This document shows positions 53,162 to 61,737 of a stretch of DNA of 64,000 nt, one piece after another. Source of the DNA: an uncultured Ruminococcus sp. (GTDB lineage: Bacteria > Bacillota > Clostridia > Oscillospirales > Acutalibacteraceae); the NCBI GenBank assembly GCA_902778175.1, contig CACYWT010000020.1, positions 1-64,000 of the forward strand, written 5' to 3'. A program made the translations under genes and the position numbers. Numbering within the stretch: position 1 is the stretch's first letter; the number at the start of each line of letters is the position of its first letter. The notes under the pieces are model-generated. The model was given only the letters and a program-made list of their open reading frames with translations. It did no database searches and was not told the origin of the DNA.

Positions 53162-53366
53162 TTAAGGCAACACCGCACAAAGACCGCCTTGCGGCTTAGC
53201 ACCACATCTGCTGCGCCCGAAGGAAGTGCCCTTGGGGTACTCTTTTTCCGTCATTCTGCACAAAACTCGCTTGATAACCGTCAGGTTAACGGCACTCGTT
53301 TTGCACATTCTGACAAAAAAATAGACAGCGCATCTGCGGCACTATCTTTGTGCGGTATTGCCTTAA
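53162..53366 (+). repeat. Dispersed palindromic repeat, copy G (full length, 205 bp)
   Basis: This is the best complete copy. TTAAGGCAACACCGCACAAA at the left matches, with one difference, the inverted right end TTTGTGCGGTATTGCCTTAA. Inner arms (CCGTCATTCTGCACAAAACT and CGTTTTGCACATTCTGAC) pair around GATAACCGTCAGGTTAACGG. It has no coding capacity. It lies 117 bp upstream of spoIIAA. Confidence 0.92.
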
Positions 53367-53576
53367 TGTTTATCTCCGTTTATTCGCACAAGGATCAATG
53401 TCCGGCATAAGCTGTAATGGATAAATAATTATTTGAATATAAAAAGTGTATTTTTATCAGATCTATGTCAGCTCTGAACTTCTTCAATAAGCTTTGTTTT
53501 TCATTCACGGCACTATCGGTCATCACAGACTGTATATACCGGAAAAAGCTGCGGTCTGCAATAATAATTATTATTT

Positions 53577-53681
53577 TTTCAGTATTCATTTAGAAAATCC
53601 TGACGCGCGAAAACTGAAAAACTAAAAATGAATAATACAAAGCGAACTCCCTGCCGCTTGCGCGTCAGGATTTTCGCTTTA
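53577..53681 (+). repeat. Second dispersed repeat family, copy 2
   Basis: It shares TTTTCAGTATTCATTTAGAA, the AAATGAATAATACAAAGCGA segment and the GCGTCAGGATTTTCGCTTT hairpin end with the copy at 43555-43673. The middle is shorter. A 64-codon frame on the minus strand (53395-53589) reaches into it and is not supported. Nothing else is seen in 53367-53576. Confidence 0.8.
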
Positions 53682-53696
53682 CGAGGATGATGTGAT

Positions 53697-53885
53697 ATGA
53701 ACTCCTGTGAGCTTACTGCTGCGATAACGGCAGCGGCAAATTCGATAGCCTGCTGTCTGGGAAATGATGATATTGCGCTGCTTTCGGCAGTTCTTGTGCA
53801 GCTCGGAGATACTCTTGCCGTGATCGCTGCGCAGAGAGCCTTGACAAACGATCAGTCCGGAAGCTGCGCAGAAAAGGCAAAATAA
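53697..53885 (+). CDS. Small conserved protein, DUF6774-like
   Basis: The 62-residue protein begins MNSCELTAAITAAANSIACC and continues with DDIALLSAVLVQLGDTLAVI. I associate this pattern with a small Clostridia family (DUF6774-like) of unknown function; that label is from memory and should be checked. It is two short hydrophobic helices with conserved Cys and a QLGDTLA motif. GAGGATGATG precedes the ATG. Confidence 0.7.
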   Translation: MNSCELTAAITAAANSIACCLGNDDIALLSAVLVQLGDTLAVIAAQRALTNDQSGSCAEKAK

Positions 53886-53925
53886 AAAAACTTCCTCTTG
53901 CGGACAGGATATCCGCAGAGGAAGG
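53884..53925 (-). terminator. Rho-independent terminator of galU
   Basis: On the minus strand CCTTCCTCTGCGGA and TCCGCAAGAGGAAG pair around TATCCTG, followed by seven T residues. It also ends the convergent small gene. Confidence 0.85.
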
Positions 53926-53942
53926 TAATAATATTTTATTTA

Positions 53943-54815
53943 TCAGAGAGTTTTTGCGATCTCCTTGAGGTATTCCTTGAATGGACCGCCGAGCTTGGGA
54001 TTGCGAAGGGCGATTTCAACAGTTGCCTGAAGTGTTCCGAGCTTGTCGCCCATGTCATAGCGCTTGCCTGTGTAGTCAACGCCGATTATGCCGACGGAAC
54101 GGGCAAGCGTACACATAGCGTCGGTAAGCTGTATCTCGCCGCCTGCTCCGGGAGGTGTATTGTCGAGAATATCGAAAATATCCGGTGTAAGAACGCATCT
54201 GCCGAGAATTGAGAACAGCGAGAGGACCTGATCCTTTGTTTTGGGCTTTTCGATCATGTCGGTGCAGCTGTAAAGGTTATCCTCAAGATGATTCACCTTG
54301 AGTGAGCTGTATTTGTAGATAGCGTCCTCGGGGACAGCTTTTATGCCGACAGCCGCCTTGCCGTATTTTTTATATGCTCTGATAAGCTGTCCGCAGGCAG
54401 GATCGTCGCCAATGATTACGTCGTCGCCGTACATTACCGCAAACGGCTCGTTTCCGACAAAGGAACGCGCGCAGTTTACCGCATGACCCAGACCCTTTGT
54501 TTCCTTCTGACGGATAAAATATATGTTTGCGAGCTTTGAAATGGACACGATCTCGTCATAGACGTCCTGCTTGCCGGATTTCAGAAGTCTTTCCTCAAGT
54601 TCGGGAGCGCGGTCAAAATGGTCTTCCATAATGCCCTTGCCTCTGTTTGTGATGATAAGGATATCTGTGATGCCTGAATTGACTGCTTCCTCAACGATGT
54701 ACTGGATAGCAGGCTTATCAACGATGGTGAGCATTTCCTTGGGCATTGCCTTTGTTGCGGGAAGAACTCTTGTACCGAGACCTGCCGCAGGAATGACTGC
54801 TTTTGTTACTTTCAT
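53943..54815 (-). CDS. galU: UTP-glucose-1-phosphate uridylyltransferase
   Basis: GalU makes UDP-glucose for glycolipids and wall polymers. The 290-residue protein has the nucleotidyltransferase start KAVIPAAGLGTRVLPATKAM, PKEMLTIVDKPAIQYIVEEA, FIRQKETKGLGHAVNCARSF and VMYGDDVIIGD near 130. Length is typical of the GalU family. It stands alone behind its own terminator, with a TCAAGGAGGAAACATT ribosome site. Confidence 0.96.
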   Translation of the reverse strand: MKVTKAVIPAAGLGTRVLPATKAMPKEMLTIVDKPAIQYIVEEAVNSGITDILIITNRGKGIMEDHFDRAPELEERLLKSGKQDVYDEIVSISKLANIYFIRQKETKGLGHAVNCARSFVGNEPFAVMYGDDVIIGDDPACGQLIRAYKKYGKAAVGIKAVPEDAIYKYSSLKVNHLEDNLYSCTDMIEKPKTKDQVLSLFSILGRCVLTPDIFDILDNTPPGAGGEIQLTDAMCTLARSVGIIGVDYTGKRYDMGDKLGTLQATVEIALRNPKLGGPFKEYLKEIAKTL

Positions 54816-54871
54816 AATGTTTCCTCCTTGATCTTGTTTTTTTGATATGTGAATATTTGATGCTGACGTAT

Positions 54872-55927
54872 TCAGAATAATGTCAGGGCGGCAGCGAGGA
54901 TGACCTCACACGCAAGAACGGTAAATGCGACCCCGGAGTTTATTCCGCCCTTTTGTTTGAGCAGAGCGATAAGCTCATCATGCGGCATATCGGGATCATC
55001 GCTTTTTATTTTGCGCACCCTGTCAAGACAGAAATTATAGTAGCCCCTGTTTGCCCTGAGAGAGAAGACTATCTTCATCACCAGAACAATGAAATTGATA
55101 ATAAACGGCAGGAGCATCATCATTCCGTGGAAGAAATCGCAGTGATTCCATATCCAGTTCAGGTATGAAATATAATTCGGATAATATCCGCCGGAAAGCT
55201 CGCTTTGCGCCTGTTTCCAGAGATCGCCCGTAAAATAGGTGATACTGACATAATTAAGTATTATCGGCAGAACGGTCATCAGGCAGGCGAGAATACCCTT
55301 GAGATACTGTTTGCGGAAGAAGTACCAGACGTCGAAAAAGAAAAACGTCGCAAAATTGAATCTTCCGGTATTTTTTTTCCTGATATTGGAAAACACCGGA
55401 CCGTAATACATTTCGTTGGCCTTGACGAATGACATAAGTTCTTCGCCGGTCACTCCGTCGAAATCGTCGTCTTTTTTTACACCGGCAGGAAAATGTGCTA
55501 TGCGTGTAAAGCCGACATTTCCGCCGGGGAAGATATTCGGTGGGAAATCATCATTATCGGTTCCGTCGGAGATCTCCTCGTCCTCGAAATTCTGTCCGAA
55601 ATAATCGGGCAGTTTTCTGCTTTCGGGTGAGGGAAGGAAATTACCGCAGCGTTCGCAAACGATACTGTCTTTGGAGTTCTTATGACCGCAGCGAAGGCAG
55701 GCGATAGTATCGCCGTCGGCATTTTCCGCGACCTTGTCGGCATTTTGTTTTGCCATATGTTCCTTCCAGGAGATCCCATCCTTATGCAGCTCAGGGAAGA
55801 TACATTTGTTTTTTATCTCATAGCAAGCCCTGTGATAAGGTGCGCCGCATTTAGGGCAAACGACAATATCGTCGCCGTCCTGAAATCTTTTATCGCAGAC
55901 GGGGCAATTAATGCTTGTAAAATCCAT
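54872..55927 (-). CDS. RING-finger/zinc-ribbon DUF2628 membrane protein
   Basis: The 351-residue protein starts with a RING-like Cys/His module (NCPVCDKRFQDGDDIVVCPK, CGAPYHRACYE). A zinc ribbon follows (IACLRCGHKNSKDSIVCERC near 76-95), then an acidic linker and a DUF2628-like region with about four membrane helices (FNFATFFFFDVWYFFRKQYL, GILACLMTVLPIILNYV, MMLLPFIINFIVLVMKIVFS, and one at the end). Prokaryotic RING-like modules are of unknown function; ubiquitin-type ligation is not implied. It is transcribed upstream of galU in the same direction. Confidence 0.8.
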   Translation of the reverse strand: MDFTSINCPVCDKRFQDGDDIVVCPKCGAPYHRACYEIKNKCIFPELHKDGISWKEHMAKQNADKVAENADGDTIACLRCGHKNSKDSIVCERCGNFLPSPESRKLPDYFGQNFEDEEISDGTDNDDFPPNIFPGGNVGFTRIAHFPAGVKKDDDFDGVTGEELMSFVKANEMYYGPVFSNIRKKNTGRFNFATFFFFDVWYFFRKQYLKGILACLMTVLPIILNYVSITYFTGDLWKQAQSELSGGYYPNYISYLNWIWNHCDFFHGMMMLLPFIINFIVLVMKIVFSLRANRGYYNFCLDRVRKIKSDDPDMPHDELIALLKQKGGINSGVAFTVLACEVILAAALTLF

Positions 55928-56301
55928 AATAGTTTCACCTTAAAAAAATCTTTGTTGTCTGTAATATTTATACCCTGATATACATTATACAATACTTCTG
56001 TTCAATAAGCAAGTCATATTAATTCATAATTCATAATGTATTCTGCATGATGAACTGTGCAATGTGCAATGAATATCACACTGTGAAGAAGTACCTGCCG
56101 AACGGTCGGAAAAAAGCAATGGACGGCCGGAAATTGGCAGCAAACGGTAATTGTGATTATTTATATATATGATGCATAAAAAACAAATGATTTATTGTAA
56201 CAAAAATCAATAGTAATTTCAATTGATACGAGGTATAATTATATCAGCAGCAATATCATCACAAATACGGTAACGGGTCTGTTGTTTCATACAATTCCAT
56301 T
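55928..56301. other. Gene-free AT-rich stretch
   Basis: A short ATTCATAAT tandem occurs at 56021-56040, similar to the one before def. No ORF, terminator or RNA was recognised. Confidence 0.5.
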
Positions 56302-56762
56302 TTCCATTGCAGACGGGTGGGTTCATCATATAATGCAAATAATGAAGATGAATTATACAGCTGCAACGCAAACGATCAGTGGCTGATTGAACCGGTGAGT
56401 GGTTATAATGCATTATATGCAAAAGAATATGCTCAGCGAAATTGGAATAAACGCTTACGCGCGTATCCTGATTTAGATCATATTGGCGGGAACTGTGCTA
56501 ATTATGTGTCACAATGTTTGGTAAATGGTGGATATCATTAAATTATAAAACAGGAGATGTAGTACAAATTGTTAGACACTATCAATCTTCTTTGACTGCT
56601 GTTCATACAATGATAATAACCCAACATGACTTTAATAATAAAGGAAACAATATAATGACATATCAATCAAACGATACACTTTCAAAATCTTTACGCAATG
56701 TTTGTAATTATTATGCCGGTTTAAGCGGACAATACTATACAAAGTTTTATGATTTCACATAA
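56302..56762 (+). pseudogene. Decayed amidase-domain (Amidase_6-like) gene
   Basis: Two overlapping frames together give pieces of an Amidase_6-type exported hydrolase. The first has ALYAKEYAQRNWNKRLRAYP and GGNCANYVSQCLVNGGYH (Cys nucleophile region) before a stop at 56539. The second, in another frame, has NYKTGDVVQIVRHYQSSL, AVHTMIITQHDF (catalytic His region) and TYQSNDTLSKSLRNV. The 5' end is missing, and about 60 codons between CLVNGG and GDVV seem deleted. Codon use is AT-richer than its neighbours, suggesting foreign origin. Confidence 0.7.
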
Positions 56763-56775
56763 GGAGGAGATAATC

Positions 56776-57390
56776 ATGTCAAAGAAAATATGGATAGCTG
56801 CATTGGCAGCAGTACTTGCAGTTGGCGTCGGAGTAGGTTCCGTTGTCGTATTCGGAGGAGCAAATAATACCGATAAGGCACAAAGGTCTGTCAGTCAGGA
56901 GGAACATGATAAAGCCAAAAAGGAATTATCGGACAGTTTTTCGTCAGCCGAATCACAACACTATAACGAATTAAAGGACAGCAGCGAATATGATTCGATA
57001 GATGACAAATATCTTAAAGATTCTCTGATCCGCGCCGATGCAACGATCGAAGCGGAAAAAGATTATGATAAGATACTGCTCGATCTGCTTAAAAGAAAAA
57101 ATATGATCGGGAAAGATGTGACACTCGAAACATTGGGATATTCAGAGGATCATAAAGAGTATTATGATTATATCCGCGCACTTTGCAGACTTTACAGCGA
57201 TAAGGACACTTTCCTTACCAATGAGGAGATCGTAAGAATAGAGGTTCGGCTTGAGTATGCTCATACAGCTCTCTATGATGAAAAAATCGAATTGAAAACA
57301 AATTATAATGAAGAAGAGGTGCTTCAGCTGCAAAAGCTTATCCGTGATACGATAGGAATTGAAGAACCGCAGGTTGCAATAAATAAATGA
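56776..57390 (+). CDS. Membrane-anchored protein of unknown function
   Basis: The 204-residue protein has an N-terminal signal or anchor helix (IWIAALAAVLAVGVGVGSVV) and a charged, mostly helical outer part (about 30-204) rich in Lys, Glu and Asp, for example RSVSQEEHDKAKKELSDSFS. No known domain was recognised. A strong AAGGAGGAGATAATC precedes the ATG at 56776. It starts 14 bp after the decayed amidase gene, so it may have been its operon partner. Confidence 0.75.
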   Translation: MSKKIWIAALAAVLAVGVGVGSVVVFGGANNTDKAQRSVSQEEHDKAKKELSDSFSSAESQHYNELKDSSEYDSIDDKYLKDSLIRADATIEAEKDYDKILLDLLKRKNMIGKDVTLETLGYSEDHKEYYDYIRALCRLYSDKDTFLTNEEIVRIEVRLEYAHTALYDEKIELKTNYNEEEVLQLQKLIRDTIGIEEPQVAINK

Positions 57391-57399
57391 TAATCCCTT

Positions 57400-57428
57400 A
57401 CCGCCCCGCCCGGGGCGGTTTTTCTTTT
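57400..57428 (+). terminator. Rho-independent terminator
   Basis: ACCGCCCCG and CGGGGCGGT form a perfect 9-bp stem with a CC loop followed by TTTTCTTTT. It isolates rlmB from the preceding gene. Confidence 0.88.
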
Positions 57429-57552
57429 GCAGTGTGATAATTTTCTTAAATACTCTTCTATTTTACTTCGTAATGTGCTATACTTAAAGATATGATTGCG
57501 GAAGTATCGTTTTCCGCAGAAAATAATTGTTGATTATATTCAGGGTGGGTCT

Positions 57553-58320
57553 ATGAGCAATCATGATGAAAAAAAATATAATGATATAATAGCAGGCAGG
57601 AATCCCGTTACCGAGGCTCTCCGCTCCGGCAGGGCGATCGACTGCCTGTATATTGCAAGAGGCGAGCTGAGCGGCTCCGCAAAGGTCATTACCGCCCTTG
57701 CTAAGGAAAAAGGTATTACAATAAAGGAAGTTGACAGGAAAAAGCTTGACTTCATGACGGGCGGCGCCGTACATCAGGGCGTTGCGGCAAGCGCTGCGGT
57801 GATAGATTACAGCAGTGTTGACGATATTTTCGCCCTCGCTGAGGAAAGAGGAGAAAAACCGTTTGTTATCGTCCTTGACGAAATAGAGGATCCCCATAAT
57901 CTCGGCGCGATAATCCGTACCGCGGAATGTGCTGGCGCACACGGGATAATTATCCCTAAGCGCAGGGCGGCAGGTCTCAGCGGTATCGTCGGAAAGGCAA
58001 GCGCCGGTGCATATGAATATGTCCCCGTGGCAAGGGTGACTAATCTCGCTTCAGCAATAGATGAACTTAAAGAACGCGGCTGCTGGGTCTACGGCGCTGA
58101 TATGAACGGTCAGCCCTACTGCGAGGGTGACCTTACCGGGGCGGCGGCTCTGGTCATCGGCTCGGAGGGAAAGGGCCTCGGCAGACTTATCCGGGAAAAA
58201 TGCGACGCTGTGCTGTCCCTGCCGATGCTCGGAAAGATCAATTCTCTCAATGCCTCCGTTGCGGCAGGTGTTCTTATGTATGAATTTACAAGACAGCGTC
58301 TGAATATAAAGGCAAAATAA
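57553..58320 (+). CDS. rlmB: 23S rRNA 2'-O-methyltransferase RlmB (SpoU family)
   Basis: The 255-residue protein has an N-terminal L30e-like substrate-binding part (IIAGRNPVTEALRSGRAIDC). A SPOUT domain follows with VLDEIEDPHNLGAIIRTAEC near 107-126, ALVIGSEGKGLGRLIREKCD near 197-216 and LPMLGKINSLNASVAAGVLM near 222-241. These are the three SpoU motifs. RlmB methylates G2251 of 23S rRNA in E. coli. The ATG at 57553 with AGGGTGG is preferred to one 19 codons earlier. Confidence 0.93.
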   Translation: MSNHDEKKYNDIIAGRNPVTEALRSGRAIDCLYIARGELSGSAKVITALAKEKGITIKEVDRKKLDFMTGGAVHQGVAASAAVIDYSSVDDIFALAEERGEKPFVIVLDEIEDPHNLGAIIRTAECAGAHGIIIPKRRAAGLSGIVGKASAGAYEYVPVARVTNLASAIDELKERGCWVYGADMNGQPYCEGDLTGAAALVIGSEGKGLGRLIREKCDAVLSLPMLGKINSLNASVAAGVLMYEFTRQRLNIKAK

Positions 58321-58348
58321 TAAAGGCAAAACAAACCGGAGGAAAAAA

Positions 58349-59503
58349 ATGGATAATAATAACCAGACACCGGATAACAGAGAAAGCTCTCCGATCAGGG
58401 GGCTTTTTAAAAAGAATGAGGAAGCTTACAATAAGCATCAGCGTGAGATCAAAGAAGAAAAACAAAAGCTGATCGAGGAAGAACAGAAAAAACAGGAGGA
58501 AAAATCTGCTCCCGTAATACAGGATACCGCGCAGCAGCACGTTTCTGAGGTATCAGATGAAAATAAAGGCTTAGGCGGAAAAATGAGATCGTTTTTCGGA
58601 AAATTAAAGACGATAATCGCTCAGCCCGAAGATGCGGAATTTGATGCCTTTGATGATGATGAAGAAGAGCTTACCGGCATTTTCGCAAGGAAGAAAAATG
58701 TTCCTTCCGATGACAGGATCGCGGAAATGGTCATGGAGGAAAGAAAAGCTACCGCAGAAGCCGAAATAACGGAAAGCATCGCTCAGGCTGCCGGGGAAAC
58801 AGCGCAGATCCGTTCCGGAAATGAAGAGGATATCGGGACAAGCGCAGTACTTTATTCCGTCCGCGGCGAAGATGATGAGGAAGTGACATATGACGCCTCC
58901 GAAACGCCGGCGGCCGTAAAGAAAGAACCTGAGCCGCCTGTACAGGAAACTGCCGGAGCTATCCGGGAACAGCCTGCTCAGCCCGAAGAAATATCTGCGG
59001 AAACAGCGCCGGCTGCTGATAGCGGAAAAACGGAGATCACTCTTGAAGCAATACTAAAGGCTAAGGAATCGGCAATACTGAAAACACCGATCACATACAT
59101 ACCTGAACAGAATAAAACAGTCCTGTCGGAAAACGAGGATAAGACCGCAGCCGAAAATGTTCAGACAGGCGAGCTTTCGCATGACGCGCCAGCGCCAAAG
59201 CCGACACCGGAAAAGGCACAGAATCATGAGCTTTCGCATGACGCGCCAGCGCCAAAGCCGACACCGGAAAAGGCACAGAATCATGAGCTTTCACATGACG
59301 CGCCGGCGTCCAAGCCGACACCGGAAAAAGCGCAGAATCATGAGCTTTCACATGACGCGCCGGCGTCCAAGCCGACACCGGAAAAAGCGCAGAATCATGA
59401 GCTTTCACATCTACACCGGAAAAGGCGCAGGTCAGCGAGCTTTCGCATGACGGCGCAGCGGCTCAGAGCGTTATTCCCCAGAAAGATCTTGGCGAGGGAA
59501 TAA
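58349..59503 (+). CDS. N-terminal part of a frameshifted, repeat-rich protein
   Basis: The 384-codon frame encodes a hydrophilic, Glu/Pro-rich protein, probably disordered. From about residue 275 it carries four repeats of 19 residues, HELSHDAPAPKPTPEKAQN and variants. In the fifth unit 21 bases are replaced by CT near 59411, and the frame then runs into an out-of-frame Arg-rich tail. In the other frame the repeat continues (TPEKAQVSELSHDG, then QSVIPQKDLGEGISEP) straight into the next ORF without a stop. The two were probably one gene of about 1100 codons. An assembly error is possible. Confidence 0.7.
   Translation: MDNNNQTPDNRESSPIRGLFKKNEEAYNKHQREIKEEKQKLIEEEQKKQEEKSAPVIQDTAQQHVSEVSDENKGLGGKMRSFFGKLKTIIAQPEDAEFDAFDDDEEELTGIFARKKNVPSDDRIAEMVMEERKATAEAEITESIAQAAGETAQIRSGNEEDIGTSAVLYSVRGEDDEEVTYDASETPAAVKKEPEPPVQETAGAIREQPAQPEEISAETAPAADSGKTEITLEAILKAKESAILKTPITYIPEQNKTVLSENEDKTAAENVQTGELSHDAPAPKPTPEKAQNHELSHDAPAPKPTPEKAQNHELSHDAPASKPTPEKAQNHELSHDAPASKPTPEKAQNHELSHLHRKRRRSASFRMTAQRLRALFPRKILARE
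59171..59410 (+). repeat. 57-bp coding tandem repeat, 4 copies plus partial
   Basis: Units start at 59171, 59228, 59285 and 59342; a fifth at 59399 is cut short. Units 1-2 are identical, and units 3-4 are nearly identical to each other (GCCGGCGTCCAAG in place of GCCAGCGCCAAAG), as expected from recent duplication. Since 57 is a multiple of three, changes in copy number would keep frame; the frameshift comes from the imprecise fifth unit. Confidence 0.93.
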
Positions 59504-59511
59504 GTGAGCCG

Positions 59512-61659
59512 ATGGTATACCGCCACAGCGACAGTGTGCAGTTTGTGGTAATGGCAGGAAAATTTACCGCTACCGTCCGCAGGGAATATGAAAATATCCG
59601 CCGTATCCGAGGCATACCGCCGACAGGAGGCGGAAAAACACAGCCTGCGGATACCGAAAGATCAGCCGCCGCACCGATCCCGAAAACCGTACCGGCGCCT
59701 AAGACGGAAAAATCTGCCGGAAAGAATCCTGCGGAAAAAATAACCGGGCAAAAGCCTGTCCCGGAAAAGGCTGAGGCTCAGCCGGAGGAACCCAAAAAGC
59801 CGCTTGAACTGAAACCGCCTAAGGAAAAGAAAAAGCTCGGTGCGCGTATCAAGGGGATATTTTCCGCCGAGGGTGACGTTTTTGATATCAATGAAGATGA
59901 ATTTGTCGAGGAAAAGCCTGAGATCGCTGATTATGGCAGCGAAGAGGACGCCGACGAGATACGCAACGATATAAACTATAATTTCAGCAAGGTTTTTGCA
60001 AGGACGATCGTTCTTGCAGTGACAAGCGTTCTTTCGGTAGTGATAGCCGTTATGGCGCAGGTCATGCCGTCCCTTTTCAATGATATACTGCGCAACGGCT
60101 GGCTTATTTACGGAATAATCAGCTTCTTGCTGACCGCAACGGCTTTTTTTGCCGGAAGATATACGATAGTCAACGGACTTATGGCTCTTCGCCATATCAA
60201 AGGAAACAGCGATACCGCTCCTGCGGTCGCCGCGCTCGGTTCCGCGATACAATCCGTAACAGCGCTGTTTCTGCCCGATGTATATGTCAACGGCACATAT
60301 CATCTGTATTCATGCCTTGCAGTGCTTGCGCTTCTGTTCAACAGCGTCGGCAAGCTGCTCATAATCAAAAGGACGGCTGATAATTTCCGTTTCCTTTGCA
60401 GCGGCAAGGCAAGGCTTGCCGGAAAGATCTTTTCAGATGACGCAAATGCAAATAAATTCTGTACGGGTCTGCCGATACACCGCCCGATAATCGCATATAT
60501 GAAAAAATCCAGATTCATGAGCAATTTCCTGCATCTTTCCTATGCTTCCGATCCGGTTGAGGATAATGCGGCATTCCTTGCTCCTTTTACCGCTGTGCTG
60601 TCGCTTATGTGCGGTATTGCATACGGCGTTATGAGATCGGATTTTGTCGGCGGAGTCTGCTCCTTTGCGCTGACCTCGTTCATAACTGTTCCTATATGCA
60701 GTCTTGTGGCTCTGAATATCCCGATGAAGAATCTGTGCTCCTCCTCTCTCAGAAAGGGCGCGATGGTCGTCGGATATGAGGCTGTCAATCAGTTCTGCGA
60801 TACCAATGCGATAATGCTTGAATCCGCGCAGCTTTACCCCAAGGGGAGTATTATCCTCAGCGGAATAAAGCCTTTTAATGAAAGCAAACTCAATGACGCG
60901 CTTCTTGCAGGGGCGTCCGTAAGCTTTGCGGTAGGCGGCGCAATGAGCCATGTTTTTGAAACGATAATACAGGATCGCCGCCATATGGTCCCGCCGGTAG
61001 ACAGCGTATCCTATGATGATGAAATGGGACTTTCGGGCTGGATTGGCGGTCAGCGGATACTTCTCGGAAACAGGGAGCTTATGGAAAAGCATAATATTGA
61101 TATGCCCCCGACGTCTGTTGAAGAAAAATACCGCCGCATGGGAAATGAGATCGCCTATATCTCAATGTCAGGCGAGCTTATAGCAATGTTTGTGCTTACC
61201 TATAAAGTTGACAGGGGGATCGCCCATGCGCTCAGGGAACTTACCGATAACGGAGTAAGCCTTATCGTGCGCACTATCGACCCGAATATCACACAGGAGC
61301 ATATTGCACGGAAATTCAGCATCTATCAGAGATGTATCAAGATACTGCCGACCGGGCTGGGTACGATATGTCATAACGAGCTTACCGGAAGCGAACGCTC
61401 CTCGCGCGCATATGTCGCTACAAACGGCAGGGTAACTGCTTTTGCAGCCGCTCTTACCGGCTGTATCCGCATACGCTCGACAGTGACGATCGCAAAAATA
61501 ATACAGGTGCTTGCGATAGTGCTCGGATTCATGCTTGTGAGCGTGATATCCTTTGTTTCCGGATTTGAGAAATTGGGCGGAGTAGAGCTGCTTCTCTATA
61601 CCGGATTCTGGTGCGCGGCTCTGATACTTGTTTCTGCCGTCGCAAGAAAGCTTTCCTGA
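59512..61659 (+). CDS. Degenerate P-type ATPase-like membrane protein (C-terminal part of frameshifted gene)
   Basis: The 715-codon frame starts MVYRHSDSVQF and has a Pro/Lys-rich region to about 160, then membrane helices and domains arranged like a P-type ATPase. Segments match in order but the key residues are lost. CDTNAIMLESAQ near 430 stands where DKTGTLT should be. GWIGGQRILLGNRELMEKHN near 506-525 resembles the nucleotide-binding domain. VDRGIAHALRELTDNGVSLI and VRTIDPNIT stand where the TGD motif should be. The protein probably cannot form a phospho-enzyme. Four membrane helices precede and two follow the head. The start codon has no clear ribosome site, in line with a frameshift. 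Confidence 0.72.
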   Translation: MVYRHSDSVQFVVMAGKFTATVRREYENIRRIRGIPPTGGGKTQPADTERSAAAPIPKTVPAPKTEKSAGKNPAEKITGQKPVPEKAEAQPEEPKKPLELKPPKEKKKLGARIKGIFSAEGDVFDINEDEFVEEKPEIADYGSEEDADEIRNDINYNFSKVFARTIVLAVTSVLSVVIAVMAQVMPSLFNDILRNGWLIYGIISFLLTATAFFAGRYTIVNGLMALRHIKGNSDTAPAVAALGSAIQSVTALFLPDVYVNGTYHLYSCLAVLALLFNSVGKLLIIKRTADNFRFLCSGKARLAGKIFSDDANANKFCTGLPIHRPIIAYMKKSRFMSNFLHLSYASDPVEDNAAFLAPFTAVLSLMCGIAYGVMRSDFVGGVCSFALTSFITVPICSLVALNIPMKNLCSSSLRKGAMVVGYEAVNQFCDTNAIMLESAQLYPKGSIILSGIKPFNESKLNDALLAGASVSFAVGGAMSHVFETIIQDRRHMVPPVDSVSYDDEMGLSGWIGGQRILLGNRELMEKHNIDMPPTSVEEKYRRMGNEIAYISMSGELIAMFVLTYKVDRGIAHALRELTDNGVSLIVRTIDPNITQEHIARKFSIYQRCIKILPTGLGTICHNELTGSERSSRAYVATNGRVTAFAAALTGCIRIRSTVTIAKIIQVLAIVLGFMLVSVISFVSGFEKLGGVELLLYTGFWCAALILVSAVARKLS

Positions 61660-61737
61660 TGCAATACTGTGTATAAATAATGTCAGATGGCGCAGAGCCG
61701 TATCTGAAATATTAATTAATGGAAGGATATGTTAAAA

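Noticed and set aside
53395..53589. 64-codon minus-strand ORF upstream of DUF6774-like gene
   Set aside because: Starts inside the second repeat family and is Ile-rich from an ATT/ATA tract; no support as a gene.
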